A stretch of 64,000 bases of DNA from Novosphingobium piscinae (GCF_014230355.1 NZ_JACLAX010000015.1:1-64000); one strand, 5' to 3'; shown: positions 1-12,282, counted from the first letter of the stretch. The notes: a model not told the origin generated them from the sequence alone. Program-made: numbers and translations.

Positions 1-188
1 GGCGCCGCCGCCGGGCGAGCGGGCGCGGGCGCGGCGGCAGCCGGCGCAGGTGCGGCGGGAGCGCGGCTCGGCCGCGGCGCAGGTCGGTCAAAGCCAGGCG
101 GCAGCAGCGATTCCGGCGCGTCCTGGGCCATGGCCAGCGCCGAACTGATCGCCAGCGCGGTGCCCATCAGCCAGCCGGCGCGGCTCAT
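1..188 (-). CDS. Partial exported Pro/Ala-rich protein, unrecognised
   Basis: Only the N-terminus lies in the window; the gene runs off the left edge. The ATG at 186-188 overlaps the stop of the upstream 69-residue gene in an ATGA arrangement, so the pair is probably translationally coupled. The reading starts MSRAGWLMGTALAISSALAMA, a plausible signal peptide ending at AMA-QD, followed by ESLLPPGFDRP and then a low-complexity stretch of Pro, Ala and Arg. I do not recognise a function. Export is inferred from the signal-like segment. Confidence 0.6.
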   Translation of the reverse strand, partial: MSRAGWLMGTALAISSALAMAQDAPESLLPPGFDRPAPRPSRAPAAPAPAAAAPAPARPAAA

Positions 189-394
189 CGCGCCGCCTCG
201 GGCACCGCCACCGGCACGGCGATCTCGCGCAGCGGCTCGCGGCCGCCATCGACCCAGGCCCAGGCGAGAACCGCCATCACCACCACGCCGATCGCCACCA
301 TCGCCCCAATCCGTGTCCTGCCTGGCTTCACCACCACCACATGCTTCCCGACCGAGCCACCGGCATCCGCCCCGGGTGGACCGGGGTCCGGCAT
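185..394 (-). CDS. Small single-pass membrane protein, unknown function
   Basis: A 69-residue protein with one hydrophobic segment at about residues 29-47 (IGAMVAIGVVVMAVLAWAW) preceded by a basic stretch. This suggests a bitopic inner-membrane protein with its N-terminus in the cytoplasm. The tail contains WVDGGREPLREIAVPVAVP. It diverges from aroK and its stop overlaps the ATG of the next minus-strand gene by four bases. The longer open frame upstream lies over aroK and is rejected. Function unknown. Confidence 0.6.
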   Translation of the reverse strand: MPDPGPPGADAGGSVGKHVVVVKPGRTRIGAMVAIGVVVMAVLAWAWVDGGREPLREIAVPVAVPEAAR

Positions 395-442
395 GGCGCA
401 ACGCTTGCACCGGCGCCTAGCCCAACTATAGGCGGCGCTGCA

Positions 443-1024
443 ATGGAAGTCGACGAACCGCGCATGACCTCGGAGCAGATCGCGGACCTGGCACGGCGTG
501 TCAGGCAGCCGATCGCGCTGGTCGGCATGATGGGAGTGGGCAAGAGCTCGGTCGGGCGCAAGCTGGCCCATGCGCTGCGACTGCCCTTCGTCGACGCCGA
601 CGAGGCGATCGAGCAGGCTGCCAAGATGACCATCGCCGAGATCTTCGCGACCTACGGCGAAGCCTACTTTCGCGACGGGGAGCGGCGGGTGATCGCCCGC
701 CTGATCGAACAGGACCACGACGGCCGACCCTATGTGATCGCCACCGGCGGCGGCGCCTTCGTCAATCCCGAGACGCGCCGGCTGATCCTCGACCGGGCGA
801 TCGCGGTATGGCTCGATTCCGATGTCGACACCCTGGTCGAACGGGTCGGCCGCAAGGATACCCGCCCGCTGCTGCGCGGGGGCGATCCGCGCGAGATCCT
901 TGCCCGCCTCCATGCCGAACGCGCACCGTGCTACGCCGAGGCGCCGATCAAGGTGACCAGCCACAACGGCCCGCATAGCCGCACGCTCGACCAGGTGCTG
1001 AAAGGAATTGCCGCATGGCTGTAG
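443..1024 (+). CDS. aroK: Shikimate kinase
   Basis: Phosphorylates shikimate to shikimate 3-phosphate in chorismate and aromatic amino-acid synthesis; cytoplasmic. The 193-residue product has a P-loop at residues 28-35 (GMMGVGKS), the FVDADE segment expected of the shikimate-binding region, and the ATGGGAF glycine-rich motif. The ATG at 443 gives a slightly longer N-terminus than many homologues; a second ATG at 464 is possible. The last ten bases overlap aroB, a pairing typical of this pathway. Confidence 0.95.
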   Translation: MEVDEPRMTSEQIADLARRVRQPIALVGMMGVGKSSVGRKLAHALRLPFVDADEAIEQAAKMTIAEIFATYGEAYFRDGERRVIARLIEQDHDGRPYVIATGGGAFVNPETRRLILDRAIAVWLDSDVDTLVERVGRKDTRPLLRGGDPREILARLHAERAPCYAEAPIKVTSHNGPHSRTLDQVLKGIAAWL

Positions 1025-2121
1025 TCCCGGTCGACATCGCCGGCCGTCCCTACGAGGTGCGGGTCGCCCCCGGCCTGCTCGCCGACGCCGGCAACCAGTG
1101 CGCCCCGCTGCTGCGCAAGGCGCGTGTCCCGGTGGTGACCGACGCCAATGTCGAGGCGGCCTGGGGCAAGACAGTCGACGCCGCGCTGCGGCGCGCCGGG
1201 TTCGAGCCGCGCTGGAAGGTGCTGCCCGCCGGCGAGGCCACCAAGTCGTGGCGCTACCTCGCCGAGGTGGTGGACTGGCTGCTGGCCGAGGAGGTCGAGC
1301 GCAAGGACCACGTGCTAGCCCTGGGCGGCGGGGTGATCGGTGACCTGGTCGGCTTTGCCGCCTCGATGCTCAAGCGCGGCTGCCGCTTCATCCAGCTGCC
1401 CACCACCCTGCTCGCCCAGGTCGATTCCAGCGTCGGCGGCAAGACCGCGATCAACACCGCGGCGGGCAAGAATCTGGTCGGAGCGTTCCACCAGCCCGCG
1501 CTGGTCCTGGCCGACCCGCTGGCGCTGGAGACCCTGCCCCGGCGTGAGGTTGGAGCCGGTTACGCCGAAGTGGTCAAGTATGGCCTGCTCGGCGACGCGC
1601 CGTTCTTCGCCTGGTGCGAGGCCCACGGCCCCGCGCTGATGGACGGCGATCCGGCGCTGCGCGAACAGGCGGTCGCCCGCTCGGTTCAGGCCAAGGCGCG
1701 GATCGTGGCGCAAGACGAATTCGAGACCAACGGGCTGCGCGCGCTGCTCAATCTGGGTCACACCTTCGGACATGCGCTGGAGGCCGAGACCGGCTTTTCC
1801 AATCGTCTGCTGCACGGCGAGGGCGTGGCGCTGGGCATGGTCCTGGCAGCGCGCTATTCGGCGCGGCGCGGGCTGTTGGCGGAGGCTGAGGCCGAGCGGA
1901 TCCCGGTCCACTTCGCGGCGGTGGGCCTGCGCGCGGAGCTGGCGGAGTTGGGCCTCGACACTGACGGCCGCGGGCTGGTCGCGCATATGCTGCACGACAA
2001 GAAGATGGACGCAGGCACCCTGCCCTTCCTTTTGCTGCGCAGCATTGGCGAGGCTTTCCTGGCCCGGGATGTGGCGTTGGACGATGTGGCCGCGTTCCTG
2101 GATGAACAGCTGGCTGGCTAA
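1015..2121 (+). CDS. aroB: 3-dehydroquinate synthase
   Basis: Converts DAHP to 3-dehydroquinate, the second shikimate-pathway step, using NAD and a divalent metal. The 368-residue product has the nucleotide-binding GGGVIGDLVGFAAS segment, the PTTLLAQVDSSVGGKTAIN block, and a metal-ligand region containing NLGHTFGHALE and LLHGEGVALGM. It overlaps the end of aroK, and AAAGGA lies just before the ATG, so the two genes are probably cotranscribed. It ends 43 bases before a convergent gene; no clear terminator is visible there. Confidence 0.96.
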   Translation: MAVVPVDIAGRPYEVRVAPGLLADAGNQCAPLLRKARVPVVTDANVEAAWGKTVDAALRRAGFEPRWKVLPAGEATKSWRYLAEVVDWLLAEEVERKDHVLALGGGVIGDLVGFAASMLKRGCRFIQLPTTLLAQVDSSVGGKTAINTAAGKNLVGAFHQPALVLADPLALETLPRREVGAGYAEVVKYGLLGDAPFFAWCEAHGPALMDGDPALREQAVARSVQAKARIVAQDEFETNGLRALLNLGHTFGHALEAETGFSNRLLHGEGVALGMVLAARYSARRGLLAEAEAERIPVHFAAVGLRAELAELGLDTDGRGLVAHMLHDKKMDAGTLPFLLLRSIGEAFLARDVALDDVAAFLDEQLAG

Positions 2122-2164
2122 GCGCGCTTTGTTGGCCGGAACCTGACCCCGGGCTCCCCCCGGC

Positions 2165-2943
2165 TCAGCCGAACAGCGCGATCGACTGCATCCCGATCGC
2201 CATGGGCTCGCCGGCGCTGTTCCACACCTGCATGCGCTGGCTGGAGCAGCCATGCTGCGCATAATCGGCCGTGGAGCGCAGCAGCCACCAGCCATCTTCG
2301 GTCTGCGGCGCGGCGGTCAGCAGGTTGACCTGCCAGGTCATCGAGCTGATCGGCGTGGCCGGGTTCATCAAGGGCAAGGCGGCCGGAGGCAGCGCGTCGG
2401 CCAGCAGCACCAGCTCAAGCATCGGTTCGACCGCGCTGGCAGGCTTCAGCCGCACCCAGTGGCACAGGTCAGCCCGCCGCTCTGCCGGGCGCGGCAGGGC
2501 GAAGCGAACCTCAAGGTGGTGGCGCAGGAAAGCCGGCGCCAGCGGCGGCGGATTGAACGGCATTGCCTCGTCCCGCGCGATTAGCTCCGCCGGTGGTGCG
2601 GCATCGTTGAGGCTGAGCGCGCTGGGCACGGCGGCCATGAACACGAAGGTCGCGGTCAGGGCCGTGCCACCCTCGCCCTCGACCCGGGCTTCCACCCAGA
2701 CCGCATTGCGTCCCCGCCGCAGTTCGCGCGCGCGGGCCTCGACCCGGCCGGAAGCCGGGCCGACGAACGAGACCACGGCCGAGCGCAGCGGCGGCAGTTC
2801 GCCTCCGACTTGCCGGGCGGCGACCAGGGCCAGGGCGGCGGTGAACCCGCCATAGGTCGTGCGCCCCTGCATCCAGGTTTCGGGCACCACGACCGCGAAA
2901 CCGTCGTCCAGCGCCTCCGCACCGGCAAGGATCGCCGCAAAGC

Positions 2944-2947
<4 letters not shown>
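2165..2947 (-). CDS. Acyl-CoA thioesterase family protein (TesB-like)
   Basis: A 260-residue protein resembling the double-hotdog acyl-CoA thioesterase family. The N-terminal hotdog carries WMQGRTTYGGFTAALAL, where family members have GRTFGGQ-like sequence, and the second half ends with DYAQHGCSSQRMQVWNSAGEPMAIGMQSIALFG, typical of this group. It probably hydrolyses acyl-CoA esters. The ATG overlaps the pccA stop by four bases, so it belongs to the pccA transcription unit and may release CoA from intermediates of that pathway. Substrate unknown. Confidence 0.82.
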
Positions 2948-4964
<2,017 letters not shown>

Positions 4965-4965
<1 letters not shown>

Positions 4966-5180
4966 CAGCGACTCCAGCGTCGGAACAGACCGATTGTGAC
5001 GGTCCAATAAATTGTGAATGCCATGCCCACGGTCAGCCATAACGTCCGTTTGGAGTTACCGAGGCAAACTTGGTCGCCAAAGCAATCACCGAACGTGAAC
5101 CCGAACAATGCCCCGCCAGTGAGGACAATGGCCAACACCGACCAAGCGGCGAACAAAACAAATCTGCGTTCAATCACCAT
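4965..5180 (-). CDS. Small two-pass membrane protein, unknown function
   Basis: A 71-residue protein with two hydrophobic helices (about residues 6-29 and 46-66) separated by a short loop holding two cysteines (GDCFGDQVCLG). Its TGA overlaps the pccA ATG, so it is the first gene of the pccA unit and probably shares its expression. I do not recognise the family. The paired loop cysteines could form a disulfide if the loop faces the periplasm; this is inference. Confidence 0.65.
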
Positions 5181-5194
5181 CGCCCTCCAAGCTC

Positions 5195-5285
5195 GTCACC
5201 CTGAACTCGTTTCAGGGTCCAGCGCGCCCGACACGCCGCAGCCGCAAGGGGAGGAATGGATGCTGAAATGCATTCAGCATGACGT
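5195..5285. repeat. REP-like palindromic repeat, family A, copy 1
   Basis: A composite unit. It starts with an imperfect palindrome built on CCTGAACTCGTTTCAGG and ends with a second palindrome built on ATGCTGAAATGCATTCAGCAT, joined by about 35 bases. It repeats almost unchanged at 5324-5414. Related single palindromes occur at several other places in the window, always between genes or at gene ends. Confidence 0.8.
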
Positions 5286-5323
5286 GGGCCGGCCGTGACG
5301 GAAACGCCTTCGCTACCAGCGCC

Positions 5324-5414
5324 GTCACCCTGAACTCGTTTCAGGGTCCAGCGCGACCGACACGCCGCAGCCGCATGCGGAGGAATGGATGCTGAAACGC
5401 ATTCAGCATGACGG
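5324..5414. repeat. REP-like palindromic repeat, family A, copy 2
   Basis: A near-identical copy of the 5195-5285 unit in the same orientation, with the same two palindromes and the same linker containing CCGACACGCCGCAGCCGCA. About 38 bases separate the two copies, so this is a spaced tandem duplication in the promoter-side region of the 71-residue membrane gene. Confidence 0.8.
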
Positions 5415-5458
5415 GATTGCGACTTCGCAAGAGATGCCTCGGAAACGGACCCATTCCC

Positions 5459-5486
5459 GTCAGCCTGAACGTGTTTCAGGTTCCAT
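5459..5486. repeat. Degenerate family A half-unit upstream of the GIY-YIG gene
   Basis: Contains CCTGAACGTGTTTCAGG, one palindrome of the family A repeat, without the second half. It ends about 20 bases before the start of the GIY-YIG gene, so that gene is bracketed by repeats on both sides. Confidence 0.65.
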
Positions 5487-5506
5487 CTTTCGACAACAAC
5501 AGGACT

Positions 5507-5842
5507 ATGAGGGGCGAACGCCAGCCTTGCGTCTACATCCTGGCAAGCCAGCCGCGTGGCACGCTTTACATAGGCGTTACATCGAACCTCATCGCCATGC
5601 TGTGGCAGCACCGCGAAGGGACCACCCCCGGCTTCACCCGTCGCCACCATGTCAACCGGCTCGTCTTCTTCGAACGGTTCAATCAGATGGAACCCGCCAT
5701 TCTGCGCGAGAAGCAGCTCAAGCGATGGCACCGCCAATGGAAAATCAACCTGATCGAAGCCGCCAACCCGGACTGGCATGACCTGGCACCGGGGCTGGGC
5801 TTTGCCCCGTTGGCTCCGAGCAGGGGGCAAAATGGACCCTGA
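5507..5842 (+). CDS. GIY-YIG domain protein with altered active site
   Basis: A 111-residue single-domain protein of the GIY-YIG superfamily: CVYILASQPRGTLYIGVTSN holds the two tyrosine motifs, GFTRRHHVNRLVFFE and MEPAILREKQLKRW match the conserved core with the catalytic Glu, and NPDWHDL is the usual C-terminal signature. The position that normally reads VRRVWEH here reads IAMLWQH, so the catalytic arginine is missing. The gene lies inside a cluster of family A palindromes and its stop codon is supplied by one of them. It is on the opposite strand to the operon it interrupts. It may be a mobile passenger or a domesticated DNA-binding relic. Confidence 0.8.
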   Translation: MRGERQPCVYILASQPRGTLYIGVTSNLIAMLWQHREGTTPGFTRRHHVNRLVFFERFNQMEPAILREKQLKRWHRQWKINLIEAANPDWHDLAPGLGFAPLAPSRGQNGP

Positions 5843-5861
5843 AACAAGTTCAGGGTGACGG
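5834..5861. repeat. Family A repeat overlapping the GIY-YIG stop codon
   Basis: A palindrome with core ACCCTGAAACAAGTTCAGGGT. The TGA at 5840-5842 that ends the GIY-YIG gene lies within its left arm, so gene and repeat have been fixed together. Confidence 0.75.
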
Positions 5862-5897
5862 CTGTTTGGACAGCCGGGGAGGCCCCAACCGCCAACC

Positions 5898-5990
5898 TCG
5901 TCGCCCTGAACTTGGTTCAGGGCCGATGGCGCCTCACGATCCGAGGCAGCGTGAGGAAGAATGGATACCGAAACACGTTCGGCATGACGA
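5898..5990. repeat. Two further family A palindromes
   Basis: The first, 5898-5923, has core GCCCTGAACTTGGTTCAGGGC. The second, 5963-5990, has core TACCGAAACACGTTCGGCAT, a variant of the second palindrome type. They close the repeat cluster between the GIY-YIG gene and the convergent DUF3445 gene. Confidence 0.7.
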
Positions 5991-6012
5991 TTGAAGGGCT
6001 GGGCCACGACGC

Positions 6013-6819
6013 TCACGCCGCCACCTCCACACCCAGCCGCCGGTCGAGATAGCCCGCCAGCGCCGGCCCATAGTGCGGCACGCCGCGGCGTTCGTCCTCG
6101 CCGGGCATGAAGCCGGTCAGCGACTTCGCCACCCGTGCCAGGTTCTCGTCCGAGAGCGAGCCGAGCGGCGCGCGATAGATGCCGATGCCGAAGACGATCG
6201 CGCCGCTGCGCGGCAGGCGGCGCAGGGTCTCGCGTTCGCAGCGCACGTACAGCGTCTCGCCGGCGTTTTCAGGGGTCACGTGGGCGAAGCGCTGGGCCAT
6301 CGGGACGGTGGGCATGTAGCGATAATCGCTGCTGGCCAGCACGAACATGTTGGTTCGGCCGAACAGGTCCTGCGGCCGCAACTGGTCCATGAAGTGGTCG
6401 ACCGGATTGGCGAGGCGTTCGGCAAAGCCATGGGTCGGCTCATGGACGGCATGGACCGGCTTGCCGATCTTCTCGCCGATCTGCCAGTCGGTCGGATAAC
6501 CGACCGCGCCGGCGACCAGCACGAAGGGCCCGCCGGGCTCGGCCTGGGTCAGCAGGTTCCAATCCTCGTGGCAGGCGCTGGCGATGGCGGTCAGATCGCC
6601 GTCGATCCCCAGCAACTCGCCCAGTTCGGCGATGGCCGCCTCGCTCCCCGGCAGCACCCGGACCGCGTCGGGGTGCGCCCGGAACACCGCGCTGCGCGCC
6701 GCCACGTCGGGCGCCGGATCGCGCCACTCCTCCTCCGCAATGCGCACCAGACCCATCCGCAGCGGGCCGGAGACCCGCGCGGTGGGCAGCAGCGCCGCAA
6801 CGGAGAAGCCGAAGCCCAA
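6013..6819 (-). CDS. DUF3445 / haem-dependent oxidative N-demethylase family protein
   Basis: A 268-residue protein of the DUF3445 group, related to the haem-binding subunit of oxidative N-demethylases. Visible family features are VSGPLRMGLVRIAEEEW near the start, the CHEDWNLLT segment, GYPTDWQIGEKIGKPVHAVHEP and RCERETLRRLPRSGAIVFGI. The start is a TTG at 6819, because the frame opens only two codons after the scpA stop and the residues that follow match the usual N-terminus. It sits three bases behind scpA, so it is cotranscribed with methylmalonyl-CoA mutase. The substrate is unknown; the link to this pathway is inferred from position. Confidence 0.8.
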   Translation of the reverse strand: MGFGFSVAALLPTARVSGPLRMGLVRIAEEEWRDPAPDVAARSAVFRAHPDAVRVLPGSEAAIAELGELLGIDGDLTAIASACHEDWNLLTQAEPGGPFVLVAGAVGYPTDWQIGEKIGKPVHAVHEPTHGFAERLANPVDHFMDQLRPQDLFGRTNMFVLASSDYRYMPTVPMAQRFAHVTPENAGETLYVRCERETLRRLPRSGAIVFGIGIYRAPLGSLSDENLARVAKSLTGFMPGEDERRGVPHYGPALAGYLDRRLGVEVAA

Positions 6820-6822
6820 GGC

Positions 6823-8967
6823 CTACTCGGCGGCTTCGAGTTCGCTGCCGAGCGGCGGCATGTTGTGGCCCAGCAGGCGCAGCATGTCGGCGGCGCATTC
6901 AACCACGTTGGAGCCGGGGCCATAGATCCCCTGAACCCCGGCCTCACGCAGATAATCGTAGTCCTGCGGCGGGATCACCCCGCCCGCGATCACCTTGATG
7001 TCGGCCCGTCCAGCTTCCCGCAAGTGGCCGATCAGCTCGGGGATCAATGTCTTGTGCCCGGCGGCGAGCGAGCTGGCGCCGACCGCATCGACATCGTTCT
7101 CCAGCGCCAGCGCGGCGGCTTCCGCCGGGGTCTGGAACAGCGGGCCCGAGGTCACCTCGAAGCCCATGTCGCCAAAGGCCGAGGCGATCACGTTGGCGCC
7201 GCGATCGTGGCCGTCCTGGCCCATCTTGGCGACCAGCAGGCGTGGGCGTCGGCCCAGCCGGCGGGTGACCGCCGCGACCCCGTCCAGCACCTGCTGGTAG
7301 CGGCTGTCGCCCTGATAGGCGGCGCCGTAGATGCCCTTGACCGGGGTCGGGAAGGTCCCATGGCGGCCGAACACGGCCTCCATCGCGTCGGAGATCTCGC
7401 CCAACGTGGCGCGATGCCGCGCCGCCTCGACCGCGAGTTCGAGCAGGTTGGCCCCGCCCCGCGCACCCTCGGTCAGGGCGGCCAGCGCGGCGCGGCATTT
7501 CGCCTCGTCGCGGGTCTCGCGCAGGCGCTTGATCCTGGCGATCTGGCCCTCGCGGACCGCGTGGTTGTCCACCTCGAGCGTGTCGAGCTGGTCCTCGCTG
7601 GCGAGGCGGTACTTGTTGACACCGACGATCACGTCCTCGCCGCGGTCGACCCGGGCCTGACGGGCGGCGGCGGCCTCCTCGATCATCGCCTTGGGCCAGC
7701 CCGCGGCGACCGCCTTGGCCATGCCGCCTTCGGCCTCGACCCGCTCGATGATCGCCCAGGCCTGGTCGACCAGCTGCTGGGTCAGCGCCTCGACGTAGTA
7801 GGATCCGCCCAGGGGATCGACCACCTTGGTCATCCCGGTCTCTTCCTGCAGCACGATCTGCGTGTTGCGCGCGATCCGGGCGGAGAAGTCGGTGGGCAGC
7901 GCGATCGCCTCGTCGAGCGCATTGGTGTGGAGCGACTGGGTCCCGCCCAGCATCGCCGCCATCGCCTCGATCGTGGTGCGGATCACGTTGTTGTAGGGGT
8001 CCTGCTCCTGCAGCGACACGCCCGAGGTCTGGCAGTGGGTGCGCAGCATCTTGGAGCGTTCGTCCTTGGCGCCCAGCTGCGTCATCACCCGGTGCCACAG
8101 CACGCGCGCCGCGCGCAGCTTGGCCACTTCCATGAAGAAGTTCATGCCGATGGCGAAGAAGAAGCTCAGGCGCCCGGCGAACTTGTCGATATCGAGCCCG
8201 CTGGCCACGCCGTACTTCACGTACTCCATGCCGTCGGCGATGGTGAAGGCCAGCTCCTGAACCTGCGTCGCCCCGGCCTCCTGCATGTGGTAGCCGGAAA
8301 TCGAGATCGAATTGAACTTCGGCATCTCGCGGCTGGTGTAGCCGAAGATGTCCGAGATGATCCGCATGCTCGGCTCGGGCGGGTAGATGTAGGTGTTGCG
8401 GACCATGAACTCCTTGAGGATGTCGTTCTGGATGGTCCCGTCGAGCAGCTTGCGATCAACGCCCTGCTCCTCGCCCGCGACAATGAAGAACGCCAGGATC
8501 GGGATCACCGCGCCGTTCATCGTCATCGAGACCGACATCTGGTCGAGCGGGATGCCGTCAAACAGGATCTTCATGTCCTCGACGCTATCGATCGCGACGC
8601 CGGCCTTGCCGACGTCCCCGACCACGCGCGGGTGGTCCGAGTCATAGCCGCGGTGGGTGGCCAGGTCGAAGGCCACCGACAGGCCCTTCTGCCCGGCCGC
8701 CAGGTTGCGGCGGTAAAAGGCGTTGGATTCCTCGGCGGTGGAGAAGCCGGCGTACTGGCGGATCGTCCAGGGCCGCCCGGCATACATCGAGGCGCGCACG
8801 CCGCGGGTGAACGGGGCGAAGCCCGGCAGGCCGGGATCGGCGGTCACGTCCTCGGCGGTGTAGAGCGGTTTTACTGCGATCCCCTCCGGCGTGTGCCAGG
8901 TAAGGTCCTTGCCCTTCACTTCCTTGGCCGCGGCGGCCTGCCAGTCTGCCAGAGTCTTGTCGGTCAT
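6823..8967 (-). CDS. scpA: Methylmalonyl-CoA mutase
   Basis: Adenosylcobalamin-dependent isomerisation of (R)-methylmalonyl-CoA to succinyl-CoA. The 714-residue product has the substrate-binding TIM-barrel domain ([52 protein letters not shown]) and a C-terminal B12 domain with the cobalt-ligating GQDGHDRGA motif. It is a single-chain homodimer-type enzyme. An upstream in-frame ATG at 8989-8991 lies inside a repeat, so the ATG at 8967 ([10 protein letters not shown]) is preferred. Together with pccA, pccB and mce it completes propionyl-CoA to succinyl-CoA. Confidence 0.95.
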   Translation of the reverse strand: MTDKTLADWQAAAAKEVKGKDLTWHTPEGIAVKPLYTAEDVTADPGLPGFAPFTRGVRASMYAGRPWTIRQYAGFSTAEESNAFYRRNLAAGQKGLSVAFDLATHRGYDSDHPRVVGDVGKAGVAIDSVEDMKILFDGIPLDQMSVSMTMNGAVIPILAFFIVAGEEQGVDRKLLDGTIQNDILKEFMVRNTYIYPPEPSMRIISDIFGYTSREMPKFNSISISGYHMQEAGATQVQELAFTIADGMEYVKYGVASGLDIDKFAGRLSFFFAIGMNFFMEVAKLRAARVLWHRVMTQLGAKDERSKMLRTHCQTSGVSLQEQDPYNNVIRTTIEAMAAMLGGTQSLHTNALDEAIALPTDFSARIARNTQIVLQEETGMTKVVDPLGGSYYVEALTQQLVDQAWAIIERVEAEGGMAKAVAAGWPKAMIEEAAAARQARVDRGEDVIVGVNKYRLASEDQLDTLEVDNHAVREGQIARIKRLRETRDEAKCRAALAALTEGARGGANLLELAVEAARHRATLGEISDAMEAVFGRHGTFPTPVKGIYGAAYQGDSRYQQVLDGVAAVTRRLGRRPRLLVAKMGQDGHDRGANVIASAFGDMGFEVTSGPLFQTPAEAAALALENDVDAVGASSLAAGHKTLIPELIGHLREAGRADIKVIAGGVIPPQDYDYLREAGVQGIYGPGSNVVECAADMLRLLGHNMPPLGSELEAAE

Positions 8968-8984
8968 CCTACCATCTCGCACAT

Positions 8985-9077
8985 TCGTCATGCTGAACTT
9001 GTTTCAGCATCCAAGTTACCCAACGCGCCGCCGCACCCCGAGGCGCGATGGACCCTGAAACAAGTTCAGGGTGACGA
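8985..9077. repeat. Inverted pair of family A palindromes between mce and scpA
   Basis: The 8985-9014 copy has core ATGCTGAACTTGTTTCAGCAT and the 9048-9077 copy has core ACCCTGAAACAAGTTCAGGGT. They face each other across about 33 bases and fill the whole gap between mce and scpA. Their position inside the operon suggests an effect on mRNA stability or termination, but nothing in the sequence proves it. Confidence 0.75.
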
Positions 9078-9091
9078 TTATTGATCGAACG

Positions 9092-9532
9092 TCAGTGGTG
9101 CCCGTCCTTGGGAGTCTCCATGATCTCGGTCAGCTGCCCGCCCATGTCCTTGGGGTGGACGAAGAAGATCAGCGTGCCGTGCGCGCCGATCCGCGGCTCG
9201 CCCAGCACGCGTTTGCCCAGCCCCTCGAACCAGGCCTTGGCGGCATGGATGTCGGGCACCTCGTAACAGATGTGGTGCTGGCCCCCGAGCGGGTTCTTCT
9301 CCAGCCACTTGCCCACCGCGCTGTCGGACGAGGTCGGCTGGAGCAGCTCGATCTGGGTCCCGGCGGTACCGTTCTCGCCCGGCGTGTTGACGAAGCACAC
9401 CCGCACCTGCTGGCTTTCCAGCACGAAGGGCTCGGTCACATCGGTCGCCCCCATCACGTTGCGATAGAACGCGATGGAAGCGTCGAGATCGGGGGTGGCG
9501 ACCCCGATGTGGTTCAGTCGGCCAAGCTTCAT
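9092..9532 (-). CDS. mce: Methylmalonyl-CoA epimerase
   Basis: Interconverts (S)- and (R)-methylmalonyl-CoA, linking the carboxylase product to the mutase substrate. The 146-residue product has the glyoxalase/VOC fold with metal ligands at His8 (LNHIGVAT), the GGQHHICYEV segment (His86/87) and Glu136 (GGQLTEIME), and VATPDLDASIAFYRNVMGA. The ATG at 9532 is two bases after the thiolase stop; a GTG at 9538 is possible. Gene order with pccB, scpA and pccA confirms the pathway. Confidence 0.93.
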   Translation of the reverse strand: MKLGRLNHIGVATPDLDASIAFYRNVMGATDVTEPFVLESQQVRVCFVNTPGENGTAGTQIELLQPTSSDSAVGKWLEKNPLGGQHHICYEVPDIHAAKAWFEGLGKRVLGEPRIGAHGTLIFFVHPKDMGGQLTEIMETPKDGHH

Positions 9533-9534
9533 GC

Positions 9535-10713
9535 TCACACCCGCTCGATCACCATGGCGATGCCCTGGCCGCCGCCGATGCACATGGTGATCAGGCCATA
9601 GCGGCCGCCGGTGCGGTGCAGTTCGTAGACCGCCTTGACGGTCAGGACCGCGCCGGTCGCGCCGATCGGGTGGCCCAGCGAAATGCCCGAGCCGTTGGGG
9701 TTGGTCTTGGCCGGATCGAAGCCCAGCTCCTTGGCGACGCCGCAGGCCTGGGCGGCGAAGGCCTCGTTGCTTTCGATCACGTCGATCTGGTCCAGCGTCA
9801 GCCCGGCGCGCTGCAGGGCCACCGGCACGGCCTTGACCGGGCCCAGTCCCATCACCTCGGGCGCGACCCCGGCATGACCCCAAGCCAGCACCCTGGCGAG
9901 AGGCTTCAGCCCCTTGTCCGCCACGGCCGCGCCGCTGGCGAGGACCACGGCGGCAGCACCATCGTTGATCCCGCTGGCATTGCCCGCGGTGACCGTGCCG
10001 TCCTTCTTGAACACCGGCCGCAGCCCGGACATCGACTCCACGCTGGCGTCGGCGCGGACGTGCTCGTCGGTGTCGAACACGGTCACGCCCTTGCGGGTCT
10101 TGATCTCGACGGGGACGATCTGGTCCTTGAAGTACCCGGCGGCGATCGCGGCAGCGGCGCGGCGATGGCTCTCGGCCGCGACCTGGTCCTGCTGCTCACG
10201 GCTGATCCCGCAGCGCTCGGCCACGTTCTCGGCCGTCACACCCATGTGGATGCCCTCGAACGGATCGTGCAGCGCGCCGAGCATCATGTCTTCCAGCGTC
10301 AGGTCGCCCATCTTCTGTCCGTTGCGGGTTCCCTGCATCACGCGCAGCGCGCCCGACATCACCTCGGCCCCGCCCCCGATGGCCAGGCTGTGCTCGCCCA
10401 GCGCGATCGCCTGGCAGGCCGAAACGATCGCCTGCAGGCCCGAACCGCACAGGCGGTTGACGTTCATCGCCGGCGCCTCGATCGGGATGCCCGCGTTCAC
10501 CGCCGCGACGCGGCTGACATAGGCGTCCTTGGGCTGGGTCGGGACGACGGTGCCGACCACCACATTCTCGATGTCAGTCGGCTGGACCCCGGCGCGGGCG
10601 ATGGCCTCCTTCATGACAATGGTGCCAAGCTCGGCGGGACGGAAGCCTGCCAGGCTGCCGCCGAAGGTGCCGATGGCGGTGCGGACGCCGGAAACGATGA
10701 AGATCTCGGTCAT
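9535..10713 (-). CDS. Acetyl-CoA C-acyltransferase (biosynthetic-type thiolase)
   Basis: Condenses or cleaves acyl-CoA with acetyl-CoA. The 392-residue product has the nucleophilic Cys89 (NRLCGSGLQA), His348 (GHPIGATG) and Cys378 (CIGGGQG). The VPTQPKDAYVSRVAAVNAG segment is close to the broad-specificity beta-ketothiolase branch. Lying between pccB and mce, it may feed propionyl-CoA from odd-chain or branched substrates into the cluster. Direction and chain-length preference cannot be read from the sequence. Confidence 0.92.
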   Translation of the reverse strand: MTEIFIVSGVRTAIGTFGGSLAGFRPAELGTIVMKEAIARAGVQPTDIENVVVGTVVPTQPKDAYVSRVAAVNAGIPIEAPAMNVNRLCGSGLQAIVSACQAIALGEHSLAIGGGAEVMSGALRVMQGTRNGQKMGDLTLEDMMLGALHDPFEGIHMGVTAENVAERCGISREQQDQVAAESHRRAAAAIAAGYFKDQIVPVEIKTRKGVTVFDTDEHVRADASVESMSGLRPVFKKDGTVTAGNASGINDGAAAVVLASGAAVADKGLKPLARVLAWGHAGVAPEVMGLGPVKAVPVALQRAGLTLDQIDVIESNEAFAAQACGVAKELGFDPAKTNPNGSGISLGHPIGATGAVLTVKAVYELHRTGGRYGLITMCIGGGQGIAMVIERV

Positions 10714-10755
10714 GGGATGTCCTGCTTGCTGCGACCGCTGCGGGTCAGCGGAGAG

Positions 10756-12282
<1,527 letters not shown>

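Noticed and set aside
5389-5781. 130-residue frame overlapping the GIY-YIG gene
   Set aside because: Alternative frame of the same stretch with no family match; the GIY-YIG frame carries all the motifs.
8968-8991. Upstream ATG for scpA
   Set aside because: It lies inside a family A palindrome, and the family N-terminus fits the ATG at 8967.
6073-9084. 1003-residue plus-strand open frame
   Set aside because: Antisense to scpA and the DUF3445 gene; composition is the His/Arg/Gly-rich shadow typical of GC-rich genes.
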